In this document: piece by piece, positions 22,172 to 31,869 of the stretch | Position numbering within the stretch: the stretch's first letter is position 1 | Layout of the letters: every line of letters starts with the position of its first letter | NCBI RefSeq assembly: GCF_023078275.1 | Contig: NC_062980.1 | Span: forward strand, 14,526,783 to 14,590,782 | DNA from: Leguminivora glycinivorella | Lineage: Eukaryota > Arthropoda > Insecta > Lepidoptera > Tortricidae | Reading direction: 5' to 3' | Length of the DNA: 64,000 nucleotides | Program-made: the position numbers and the translations under genes | The notes under the pieces: model-generated | The model's database searches: none | Seen by the model: the letters and a program-made list of their open reading frames with translations, nothing else | What the model was told of the DNA's origin: nothing

Positions 22172-24691
22172 TGCATGAGAAAGAGTTGGTGAGCATCGGT
22201 GCTCGCACCCCACAGAATTATGCCGTAGTTTAGCCATGCGTGCGCGTACGCGTAATAAGCCGTCAAAGCAGATTCTAAATTTGTATTTATTTTTAGAACA
22301 CTTAGGGCATATACAAATTTTGCCAGTTTTGATTTGATAATTTGGATGTGCGATTTCCAATTTATGCCAGAGTCTAATTTTATACCTAATAATTTAAACT
22401 CACTTACTTCTTCGATCGGGCTATCGTTAATGTCTAATTTAAGGTGCAACGGTTTTTTCTGACTTGGTTTGAATTGGATAATTTTTGTCTTTGTAAGATT
22501 TATGTCTAAGTTGTGTTCGTGTAGCCAGGCGGTAACCGTGCCAATGGTTTCTAGTAGGCGCATGTTGCATTCCGCACTATCCGAACAGCTTAATAGTATC
22601 GAAACGTCGTCTGCAAACATAACGCATTTAGTATTAATAATTTTAGGTAAGTCGTTTATGTAAGCTAAAAATAACAGGCATCCGATCACACTCCCTTGAG
22701 GTATGGATCATGAGGTAGGTCTCATTCGCGAAGTGATTGTATGCGTTTCTCCTGTAGTGTTATCGATATGTTCTAGCTGTACATATTGCTTGCGGTTTTC
22801 TAGATATGATTTGAACCATTCATGCGCGATTCCGCGTATTCCCATGCCGTATAATTTTTTCAGCAGGATTACGTGGGACACACGGTCGTAGGCTTTAGTC
22901 ATATCTAGCATTAGTCCTACTCCGTACTTTTTATTATTTATGTAATTTAGAGTTTCATGCATGTAACTAAATATTGCATACACTGTGGAACGATTTGTTC
23001 TAAACCCGAATTGGTTACTATCGAGAATCGAGTATTTTTCGAAAAATTTATAAACACGGTTCGACATCACCTTTTCAAATATTTTAGACATGCATGGCAA
23101 AAGCGCTATAGGTCTGTACTGACACGGGTTTGTACTGTCACCTCCAGGTTTAAGGATTGGTATTATTTTTGCTATTTTAAGCATATCTGGAAAAACTCCT
23201 TCTCTAAGAGACTGGTTTATTAAAATCGTTAATGGTGTGATTAGTTCCAGTACACATATTTTTATAAGTTTCGTTGGGATCTCATCTATGCCGTAGCTAT
23301 CTTTATTTTTCAATTGTTGTATTACGTTTTTAACTTCGCGTTCAGTCACTTGTGTAATAAATATGGAGTTAGTGGTAGGGGTGATAACTGAGCGGCCAGT
23401 CGGTGCGCTCGAGCCGGCGGCGGCGGCGGAACCAGTGCAGTCGGCCGGCGGTGACTCACCGACCGATGCGAAATATTCATTAAGCGTGTTTACAATATCG
23501 TGGGGCGATTCTAATACAGAATCTCCAATTTTTAGTAATATGTTTTTATGATGCGATGTATTTTTATTTGTTGTATTTTTAATTATACTGCACATTGTTT
23601 TGATTTTGTTTTTTGACCGGCGCATTATTTTAGTATAATTCAACTTTTTCGAAGTAATTATACATTTTTTAAGTATATTTTTTATATTTCTTGTAATAGT
23701 TTCTTATCACTTCACTTTTACTGTGGTTAGTTAGAATTCTTAAGAGACGTTTATTTTTACATGCTCGACGGAGGCCATTTGTTAGCCAGGCTTTATTGTT
23801 ATTTATGGGTTTTATTTTTATTTGTTTTATAGGAATATGGATTTCTAAATTTTCTTGCAGTTTGGTATGAAATTTGTTATAATTACTGTTTATATCACTA
23901 TTAGGGGATAATATGTTATTCCATTCGATGTTTTTAATACCTAATCTAAAACTTTCCATATTATTACAGTTAAATAAATGCTGGTTAATGTAACGTAACT
24001 TTTTTCTGATATTGTTCTTTCCATTTGATATGTATAAATAACGCTTTTATGGTCCGAAAGTCCGTTTTCTGTAACTAATATTTCATAGTCTGACTTATTT
24101 GTAAAAATGAGGTCAATACAAGTAGAAGACATGCTATTTTCTCGAGTAGGTTTATTAACAATTTGATGTAGGTTACATTCAAACATTTCATTTAATAGCA
24201 ACTGTGATGTTAATGAATCTATAAATATATTAATATTGAAATCTCCGCCAATAATCAGCCGCATTTTTTGCTCCTTTAATTTAATTTTTGACAAAATTTT
24301 AGTTAAAATATCAAAAAATACACATATATTTCTATTAGGTCTATATATATTTACTATCAATACATTATAATTTGGTATTTCTATTGCACATAATTCTGTC
24401 ATATATTCTTGAGACAACTCCTTTATATCCGTCCTTTCACAATAGTCCAGTCCTTTTTTTGTCAGAATCGCCAGTATCGCCACACCGCCTCCGCGCCGCT
24501 CCTGTCGATAATACGCTGATGCAAACTCATAACCGCTTATTTCAATGAGGTCCCGTTGGTCCTGTGATATCCACGTCTCAGTTAGACATATAACTTGGAA
24601 ATCGCTGTTGCAGACAAATGCTTCAAATATGTGTGACTTGTTTTTCAAGCTTTGTATGTTCTGGAATAATATTTTGATGTTTATGAGGTTA

Positions 24692-25951
24692 TTATTTTCG
24701 AAAAAAAGTTGAATTGTTTTTATAGTTCTGTGTATGCAAATGCATGGAGTTTTGTCCTTGTAAATCAGCATTGTTTATACTTGAGGTAGATGACATGTTT
24801 ATGTTTTGCAATTGCTGGTCGGAAGTTGAGGGTGTCTCCGAGTTCATGGTATTATTATTCGTAGGCTGCGCACACGTAGCCTGAGGAACGTATTCATGGC
24901 CGTTTATAACTAACTTATTTCCTCTTATCACGGCGTGTTTACCTAATTTTCGTGCGTTTAACATAGTTTCCTTTAAGTGCCTTCTTTCTTCGAGTGTTTT
25001 TTGATCCATATAGTTGAGAATAGATATGCCAGTATTTTTGAAATATTTTGAGTTTTGTAACAGATAATTTGATACCCTTCTGCTAATAAATTCTACAACA
25101 AGTGGGCGCCGGCGTCCTTTTTTTCCAATCCTGTATATAACTTCAATGTATGGATCAACATTTACTCCGAGTAGGTCATATAAGATGTTTGAAACGCGGC
25201 TATATAAGTCGTAGGATGTCTCATTATAATGCTCTTCAACCCCGTAAAGCACAATTTTTCTGAAATTGTTGTCACTTTTGTTAATGGTTTCGGTGTCTGG
25301 CTTTCCGCACGAGGTCAAGGTCAAGCGCTCTTCTAATTTCTGTAATTGTAGTTTTAAGTCCTGGTTATTTGCTTCAAGTATACTGATTTGTTTGTTTATG
25401 TTGTCTATATTTATTCTGGTCGTGTCCTGCTCTGTTTTTATATCTGTTATTTTTTGTGTGAATTCCTTCTTGAAATCGTTAATCGCCCTGTTTATTTCTA
25501 ACTTTATAGTATTTTTCAAACTCAAAATTAAGGTTTGATTGTTTTCCTGTAGCTTTTTGTTTAATAACTGGCTCAGACTATCCATGTTAACGGCAGTACT
25601 AAAGGAGACAGGATTTTGTTGGTCAATTGTGTTATTGTGGTGTGACTGTTCCGTATATTCTGTATCGCCCGATATATCGCCTTCGCCGTCCATTAAATCA
25701 ATCGACATTACGGTGTCATTGATTGTAGTCGATAATTGCGATCCAACAGGTGTTTCGTCGCCGAGTCGTCTACGAGTTACATTTGCACACTCTGGACAGC
25801 GCCAATTCTGTTTGATTAAATGGTTCCTTGCCATGAATTGTGCCGATGTGATGTTTAAACAAGTATAATGATAGCTATCTTTGCATGCGAAGCATTTTAG
25901 TAATTGTAATTGATCTATTTCTAGATAACAAATCTTGCAATTCATTGCCAT
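24692..25951 (-). CDS. LINE ORF1 protein with PHD finger
   Basis: Intact 419-residue frame. Residues 5-55 form a C4HC3 PHD-type zinc finger (C5, C8, C20, C23, H28, C31, C52, C55). Residues about 125-215 are a charged, Leu/Ile-rich coiled coil. Residues about 228-370 (KIVLYGVEEHYNE...VIYRIGKKGRRRPLVVEF...) resemble the RRM/L1-type RNA-binding and C-terminal domains of LINE ORF1 proteins, which coat element RNA. PHD fingers in ORF1 are known from CR1-group elements. The start has CAAAAATGGCA context. ORF1 is undamaged although ORF2 in the same copy has four lesions, so it could still act in trans, but there is no evidence of expression. Confidence 0.85.
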   Translation of the reverse strand: MAMNCKICYLEIDQLQLLKCFACKDSYHYTCLNITSAQFMARNHLIKQNWRCPECANVTRRRLGDETPVGSQLSTTINDTVMSIDLMDGEGDISGDTEYTEQSHHNNTIDQQNPVSFSTAVNMDSLSQLLNKKLQENNQTLILSLKNTIKLEINRAINDFKKEFTQKITDIKTEQDTTRINIDNINKQISILEANNQDLKLQLQKLEERLTLTSCGKPDTETINKSDNNFRKIVLYGVEEHYNETSYDLYSRVSNILYDLLGVNVDPYIEVIYRIGKKGRRRPLVVEFISRRVSNYLLQNSKYFKNTGISILNYMDQKTLEERRHLKETMLNARKLGKHAVIRGNKLVINGHEYVPQATCAQPTNNNTMNSETPSTSDQQLQNINMSSTSSINNADLQGQNSMHLHTQNYKNNSTFFRK

Positions 25952-26297
25952 TTTTGTAAGGGTAATCGAACAATTTATGCGTGAGCGGTATAGCTATATC
26001 GATTCTTCCTGAGCAAGACAGAGACAGTTAGATATACCGCTAATCTATCTGTTCAGCGGTACCGTAGTTATTTACGATACTGTCCATTGTCACTTTTATT
26101 TTAGTACTCTTTATTATACTGTGCTACGCCTATGTGTATATATGGATTTTCTCTGTATCGTTAGAACCAATAGCAGCAAGAATATCTGACATCCTGAATA
26201 ACTTTTTAAAATAAATATTTTCAGTTAAGCGATCAGAAGTATTATAGTAAAACTAAATATGTTATAATATTTTATAGACAAACAAACACATCTGTGT

Positions 26298-26452
26298 GCG
26301 TAGCCGAATGGCACAAACAAACGCTCACGAAACGAAACGCTAGTAGATATCTATCTCGATCGCTCTTGCGTATTGGCGCCATAGAGCCAGACTACCTTTC
26401 GCGGCGTTTCGTTTTCGTTTCGCGTCGCAAAAATGCCATTCGGCTACGGCAC
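26298..26452. mobile_element. Fold-back MITE, GTAGCCGAATGGC family
   Basis: Ends GTAGCCGAATGGCAC and AATGCCATTCGGCTAC. It carries a small internal GGCGTTTCG duplication compared with 13305-13441. Confidence 0.85.
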
Positions 26453-27299
26453 CTGCCGGAATGTTAAGGTAGGTATTGTATACATCGATTTAAACTTCCC
26501 TAGATACTAGATACACTATCGCCTACAAATCCGACACTCAAAAGTGTCCGATCCAAGCCCCCCTAATAAAAATTCGTGTAAAATGCATATACTCATCCTT
26601 GACTTCCTTATGACTTAGATAATGTATTGAAAAAGGATGGATATATGCTAGTTATTTCTCTTTTTGGTAGGTGGTCCCTAGTTTTGTGTTAGCTAGGGAT
26701 GTTACTTTGTCGATTCAATTATCGATAAAATATGCACTTACTTACGTTCTCACCTTAAAACTAATATAAACGTTATATATATAAAAGTAACGAAAACATA
26801 CAATATTAATATAAACATTTCATTTGGATTATTATGTGGCTTTTTGGCTATGAAAGGCATATATTCATACATTCTTGCCTTCTTGGCTAACCGTACCTAC
26901 TGATTGCAAATAAATGGTTTGTTTATGTACTTACCTACATAAACGGTCACTTCTCTTCTCTTACCAAGTCCTAATATTACATTATCATACCTATATCTCT
27001 GATCATAGGTCTGTATGCCTCCCTTTTTCTGTAACGTGAATAAAAAGGACGGCATGTTGTCTATGGTTGTATTTCTATGATGGTGTAATATCGGCCTAAA
27101 TAGTTTGTAAAAAATAGAAGATGGGAGATACAAGTATAAAACAAATAAATACATTCTTCTCTTCTCCTTACGCAAAGACCTAAGTAATTTAATTCGTGTA
27201 GCATCCCTCTATTAAGTTCTAGTCCACCACTCAAGAATATACTTATACTTACCTCAATAATATTTTCTCTATCAAATAGAAAATAAAACAAAACGGCAG
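26453..27299. other. Gene-free stretch
   Basis: No convincing gene. A minus-strand block at about 26935-27031 is bounded by a TTACAG acceptor and a GTAGGTAAGT donor and is open, but it shows no recognisable protein motif. Confidence 0.35.
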
Positions 27300-27535
27300 T
27301 GTAGGTACCAAAATTTATTATTTCAATAATAAAATAAATAAATAAAAATAAAAATAGCCTTTATTATTGAAGTTTCATTTAACTACATTTTTTTACTCAT
27401 TTACATCGGCAACTCCAACTCGTCCTTTGACGAAGGCCTCCTCCAAAGTCCTCCACTGGTTCCTGTCTCTTGCCACAGTCATCCACGCCCTTCCACCCGT
27501 CCCTCTCAGGTACCCGGACCATCTACATTATTTCA
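27300..27535 (-). pseudogene. LINE 3' end with RT C-terminus
   Basis: The minus strand reads GRAWMTVARDRNQWRTLEEA then FVKGRVGVADVNE and a stop. AT-rich 3' sequence ending in AATAAAGGCTATTTTTATTT and repeated TTTA follows. ARDR..WR.LEEAF is the typical C-terminal motif of RTE-like and related LINE polymerases. Confidence 0.7.
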
Positions 27536-27894
27536 ATAGTTTCAACTATTTTTAGTTTTTTTTTAATAATGTTTGAGAATTTCTGGGAAACTAAAAAATA
27601 CTATAAGTTTAATTCACTAGAAATGTTACATTACCATTTACCCAGTCTGTGATACCTGATCATCATTAATCATTTTTATGTCCTTTTCAATGCAAGAATG
27701 TCAATAGAGTTAATGTCGGGACGTCGATAAAAATGACACATCACTAGTACAAAAACATAACCTAAAAACAGTTTGGAGAAACTTCAGAACAGAATTTAAC
27801 ATGGTAGTAGTTATTATATAAACTATGAAAAGATCGTATTTTATGCTTTGTTTAGATCCTACAAATAATAGTATCAATAACTGACCGAAATTCA

Positions 27895-27972
27895 CTAATG
27901 AAACACAGCAGGTTCTTGGGAGTTTTCTTTTCTCCATGTACGTGAATTACAGTCCTTAATCACACAAGCCAT
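27895..27972 (-). pseudogene. THAP-type first exon, copy A (donor lost)
   Basis: The minus strand reads MACVIKDCNSR, then RKENSQEPAVFH, then TAG. It aligns along its whole length with the first exon of copy B (28564-28640). In copy B the reading continues across CG and a GTAAGT donor; here the corresponding bases are TAGTGAAT, so the splice site is destroyed and a stop follows. Spaced Cys residues at positions 3 and 8 fit the start of a THAP zinc finger. About 450 bp around both exons are alignable, so this is one unit of a diverged tandem duplication. Confidence 0.6.
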
Positions 27973-28114
27973 AATCACACAAGGAACTTCAACACATCAC
28001 AAATAAGAATTTAGCAGGATCATCAACTATCTATCAGGAATAAACACAATTAAATAAAAAATCGGCCAGACGACCGCCGAGATTGATCTAATATAATACG
28101 ATTATGTACAATCG

Positions 28115-28640
28115 TCAAAGGTAGACACCTTGGGAGACATCTGGGGGCCTGCTCCATTTCAGCTTCTTGGCCTTCTTTTTGGTGGAGTCTTGGGAGTAAA
28201 GGAACCGCGAGCATCGCACCTTGAACTTCGTGTTTCCGGTCTTCTTCTTCGGAAATCTAAGAAATATATAAAGTTGAATTTGTAAAATAGCTAAATAACA
28301 AGAGAATCATAACAAAGAACAATAATCATTGATGGCGTTTTTAAGGTATGAATATTGATAGGTTATTATTGCAAGGTCGATAAAACACATGACATCACTA
28401 TGCTAAAAAACATAACCTTTCTGAGTTTGAGAAAACTTCCAAAAAATATGCAAAAATCTATACAGAATTGAATAAGATTTGAATTGTATAAACTACTAAT
28501 ATGTACATTTATATTTCTGCCAGGTCGTATCAATAAATATTATCAAAAACTCAAGAAACTTACCGATGAAATGATATAACCTCTTGCGTGTTTTCTTTTC
28601 TTCCTGAATGTGATTTGCAACACTTGATCACACAAGCCAT
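28115..28640 (-). CDS. Two-exon THAP-like / ribosomal protein L38-like chimera
   Basis: Exon 1 (28640-28564) encodes MACVIKCCKSHSGRK...ISFH plus two bases and ends at a perfect GTAAGT donor. The intron ends TTTCTTAG at 28257. Exon 2 (28256-28115) continues in phase: FPKKKTG, then NTKFKVRCSRFLY, then STKKKAKKLKWSRPP, and a stop (72 residues in all). The junction gives FHRFP, the THAP-domain hallmark. The following 13 residues are identical to the core of ribosomal protein eL38 and the rest is a diverged eL38 tail. No THAP C2CH completion (Trp, Cys, His) follows. I infer that an eL38 retrocopy fell into a THAP gene just behind its second-exon acceptor. Whether it is expressed is unknown. It may be a pseudogene. 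Confidence 0.5.
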
Positions 28641-28649
28641 AGTCAGAAA

Positions 28650-29430
28650 TGAAACTTGGAACTATCACAAATATACACTGAGCTATTTTTTCCACGATCT
28701 ATCAGAAATCCTCACAAAATAAATAAATATCGTCAAGACGACCATTGAAGTCGCGCTAAAAACTCGAACCAATATAATACGACTATGTACAGTTGTCAAA
28801 GATGGAGACCGAGTGTGAAATGACAAACGTATATTTAATTTTGCCGTATAATAAATGGACCCCAGGTCCGTTTTGACATCAGCATTTAGGGACAACCTTC
28901 GAGAAAACGAAAGAAGTTGTGGAATATTGTCTCATTCGCTCATATAAAAAAGGTAATAGTGTGGTGTGAGTAAGATACATGTCACCGAGCTCTTATTTTA
29001 GCATGGCTTCCATGCTTTAGTTATACTTCCGTGGTCCGATCGCTTAGTTGCAAATGTGTGCGTCTAGTTGACAAACGAAAACTTCGCTATGTAGTAAAAA
29101 CTACTTTAATTTTTTTACAAAAACAACGTTATTTCTTAGTACTTAGAGTTCAATTTCAAATGCAAGCAATTGGCGGTTATGACATTAATGAATGTGATCA
29201 TCGCGAAAGCCATAAAATTTTATGACCGCAGATCGCAGGTGTGCATATTTTTAAACAAATCTACGTCTTATTGCAACCAACATAAGTTTAATTTCGTTCG
29301 CGCTGCAACAATCTAAACGCCATTTTTAAATTGGGAACGAGGATGGACAGAGGCATCATGGGAGTCGCGCTATGAGATGAAAGGCGAGAATGAGGAAATT
29401 TGCGGTATTTTTGCGAAAAACTGTTGAAAA
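28650..29430. other. Upstream region of the THAP-like unit, no further gene
   Basis: 28770-28806 repeats the AATATAATACGACTATGTAC segment found at 28089-28125, marking the edge of the duplicated unit. I see no other exon. Confidence 0.45.
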
Positions 29431-29431
29431 A

Positions 29432-29549
<118 letters not shown>

Positions 29550-29584
29550 CTGTCTGTGTGTGTGTGTATGTATGTTTATAAATA

Positions 29585-29836
29585 AATAAATAGATATTGG
29601 GGACACCTTACACAGATCAACTTAGCCCCAAACTAAGCAAAGCTTGTACTATGGGTACTAAACGACGATATACATACTTAAATAGATAAATACATACTTA
29701 TATACGTAGGATACATCCATGACTCAGGAACAAATATCTGTGCTCATCACACAAATAAATGCCCTTACTGGGATTCGAACCCAGGACCGCGGCTTAGCAG
29801 GCAGGGTCACTACCGACTGAGCCAGACCGGTCGTCT
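29585..29836 (-). mobile_element. tRNA-derived SINE (second family)
   Basis: On the minus strand it opens with GACCGGTCTGGCTCAGTCGG (A-box) and GGTTCGAATCC (B-box). A body with GGGCATTTATTTGTGTGATG and GGGGCTAAGTTGATCTGTGT follows, ending in an ATTTATTT tail. Copies are at 33118-33372 and, diverged, 40935-41145. Confidence 0.85.
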
Positions 29837-30009
29837 AATATATATAACATATGTGTGTGTGTGTGCGTGTAGTGAGTGTATGTGTAGCGATTATGTGAAG
29901 GTAAACAGTTGAGGGATTGTATGTGGTGTGTGTGAGGGATGGTGCACTTGGAGAATATGAATTAAGTAGCTATTAAAACAAAGAAGAATTGAATGATGAC
30001 ATTAATTTA

Positions 30010-30612
30010 TTATTCTACGTAATTTCTTTCAAAGCTTTGTGTGGGTAAATCTTCTCTCCGCTCCTCAACTATAATCTTGCGCCATTTTTCCCTTTCAACG
30101 TCTTGTTTTGGGAATCTGGAATAAAAACCTTTTTTATTACTTAAAAACGAATTTGCTATTCCCGGGTTGTTTCTTTTTATAATTAAAGTAATTTATAAGA
30201 TATGTATTAATATTATTGAATTGAAATCATTTATTTCAGACTTATTGGTCCATAATAATAAATAAATACATACACTAATAATATGAAATAGGCTTCTTTT
30301 ACAAAAAATATAAATTAGCGACTCCATCATTCCATTTTTAACTATGTTCCACTTCATCCATCTTTTGTCGCCGTCCGCTCATTACTAGTATAGCGCGAGA
30401 GAAAGAGACAAACTGCGTAAGACCAAATCAAGGAATTTACTTTAATTTATTCTAGAAAATAAATGTTTTTAGTAAGTTAGGAAGCCATTTTGGCCACAAA
30501 TGCATAACATTATAAAATTATTAACAATTACTTACCGGAAATACGATACGTCATCCTTTTTTAACGTATATAAGGTGTTATTTTTGCACTTTTTTACGGA
30601 GCACTTAGGCAT
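30010..30612 (-). CDS. THAP-domain gene, two exons, truncated domain
   Basis: Exon 1 (30612-30536, 77 bp) encodes MPKCSVKKCKNN...DDVSYF plus two bases, then a GTAAGT donor. Exon 2 (30115-30010) follows a TTCCAG acceptor and continues RFPKQDVEREKWRKIIVEER, ending at a stop after NYVE. The Cys pair, the FRFP turn and the Trp (EKW) match the first two thirds of a THAP zinc finger, a C2CH DNA-binding fold also used by P-element transposases. The distal Cys and His are missing, so either a third exon is spliced from inside exon 2 or the gene is truncated. Exon 1 has the same length and phase as the exon at 28564-28640, which argues for common descent. Confidence 0.55.
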
Positions 30613-31739
30613 GTTGCCGACACGGCGGATGAAGCGCTACTGACCGCCCAATTGTGCTTAGAACATTTTCAAGCACAATTTGCTGCGGACACATTCTAAG
30701 CCATGATGGTGCATCTAGGTAGTTTAGATCGATGATTGTATAGTATAGATTTTACAGAAGAGACTTCCGCGTTCGCGGGACCTCACGTAGCAAAGAGATT
30801 AAGAGACAAATATTTAAATATACGGATGTACACACGTTAATACATCGCGTTTGGCAACATGTTTCGAGTCATTTGGAGAACCGTCATCAGGCGTGAGTGC
30901 TTTCGGCGGCTAGACTCCGTGAAAAGATTAGGAGACGGCGATAGAAGTTTTAGTGGGTACCATGGGTCTCATCAGCCTTGGGAATCCCACATAAGTTAAG
31001 TATGTGACATAACCATCCCAGGTCGGGAACAGACCTCCTGCCTGGGTAGTCTGCGTTATGCATTTCCCCTGTTCAAAAAGGTATTGTCATGTCAATCATA
31101 TCATTGTTTTTGTTCTTAAAGGTTTCCTTATAGGCTCGCCGAGGCGAATCGCAATAATTTGCTTGCGGTTTGATTGAAGAATTGGCAAAAACCAGTTTTA
31201 CTGGTATGCCAAATCGACTGCTATTTGACATCAGAACAGTGGCCTAGTGGCCTTGTTCTCCTTTACCTGTACCGAAACATTACGTACATATTTACGTATT
31301 TAGACTAGGTACCTTGTAACGAAGATAGAGACCATTCAAAGGTAATATTTATTTAAATTCATATGTATAATTATTAATCACATATTATAGGTACCTAGGT
31401 ATGTAAGTACAGGGGACTAATCGTGACCAAAAATATAATACTCACTAGAGGGGAGTCAAGATTGACTGCGTGCGGAATCATTTCAACTGATCGAAACATT
31501 TTCCATGTTTTAAATTATTAAATATAGTGCGATGGGTCCAACTTTTATAGTGCTTCATAATTAGAACATACCAATGGAAATAAAATACAATGGAGTATGT
31601 ATATATAATAATTTAAGTAGAATATTGGAATCAGTTAAGAAAGCGTGAAACTTGAAAACTTCTTGTATCGGTTGTGGTTTCGTCCTACCGTTCCATATCA
31701 CTGAGTTGCGCCGATTGCACATCGCACGCGTTTGTAGGG
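30613..31739. other. Intergenic region between THAP-like and MADF genes
   Basis: Head-to-head spacing of about 1.2 kb. AATTGTGCTT and AAGCACAATT form a dyad at 30650-30680, just upstream of the THAP start. 30955-31270 may be a decayed repeat. No other gene is seen. Confidence 0.4.
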
Positions 31740-31869
31740 GCCTTAACTCGTAGATTATATTTATAGCTAGCAACACTCGCGCCCCCCGCCCCACTGCCGG
31801 CTCCCCGCCGTCCAACGCAGATTGGCAGTCACCCGGCAAGCGAGCGACGCACGCTGTCCAGCATTAACA
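31740..31869 (+). promoter_or_regulatory. GC-rich 5' region of the MADF gene
   Basis: A short C-rich, CpG-containing block (about 31775-31865) stands out from the AT-rich surroundings directly before the ATG at 31870. It is probably 5' UTR and core promoter. I see no clear TATA box, and the transcription start cannot be placed. Confidence 0.4.

Larger units (their letters stand above)
21200..24771 (-). pseudogene. LINE ORF2: APE endonuclease and reverse transcriptase, disrupted
   Basis: ORF2 begins at an ATG at 24771, overlapping the ORF1 end by about 80 bp in another frame. The endonuclease shows the conserved Asn (FQNIQSL), Glu (LTETW), Asp (IGGDFN) and His (LSDHKS) motifs. The RT shows YGIDEIPTKLIK, YRPIALLPCMSKIFEK, DMTKAYDRV and the catalytic FADD box. 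The C-terminal tail at 21200-21500 ends FIEDQSLDNMT. Four lesions break it: a frameshift near 23970-24000, a frameshift near 23675, a TGA at 22708-22710 just before IPQGSVIGC, and a nested repeat between about 21592 and 22171. Coding sense resumes on both sides of each lesion, so these are recent single events. The protein would nick DNA and copy the element RNA at the nick (target-primed reverse transcription). This copy cannot supply it. Confidence 0.9.
20873..25951 (-). mobile_element. CR1/Jockey-group LINE, near full length
   Basis: Minus-strand element with ORF1 (24692-25951), a broken ORF2 (21200-24771), a 3' UTR, and a tail of about four GAATAT repeats at 20873-20897. The 5' UTR continues past 25951 to an undefined point. 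ORF1 with a PHD finger and an APE-type endonuclease in ORF2 point to the CR1/Jockey lineage rather than R2 or LTR types. A 579-bp repeat is inserted in ORF2 at about 21592-22171. I could not find an unambiguous TSD. Confidence 0.9.

Noticed and set aside
22063..22360. Tail of the LINE frame and an overlapping 79-codon frame near 22150
   Set aside because: These codons lie in the nested repeat and its border. The LINE sense stops at the insertion point.
25266..25868. Plus-strand frames of 90 and 109 codons
   Set aside because: Shadows of the minus-strand ORF1 of the LINE.
28115..28256. Calling the exon simply a ribosomal protein L38 gene
   Set aside because: The N-terminal third of eL38 is missing and the sequence is joined to a THAP-type exon. 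The C-terminal part is diverged.
31822..31869. Upstream extension of the MADF frame
   Set aside because: It begins at TTG, not ATG. The first ATG with good context is at 31870.
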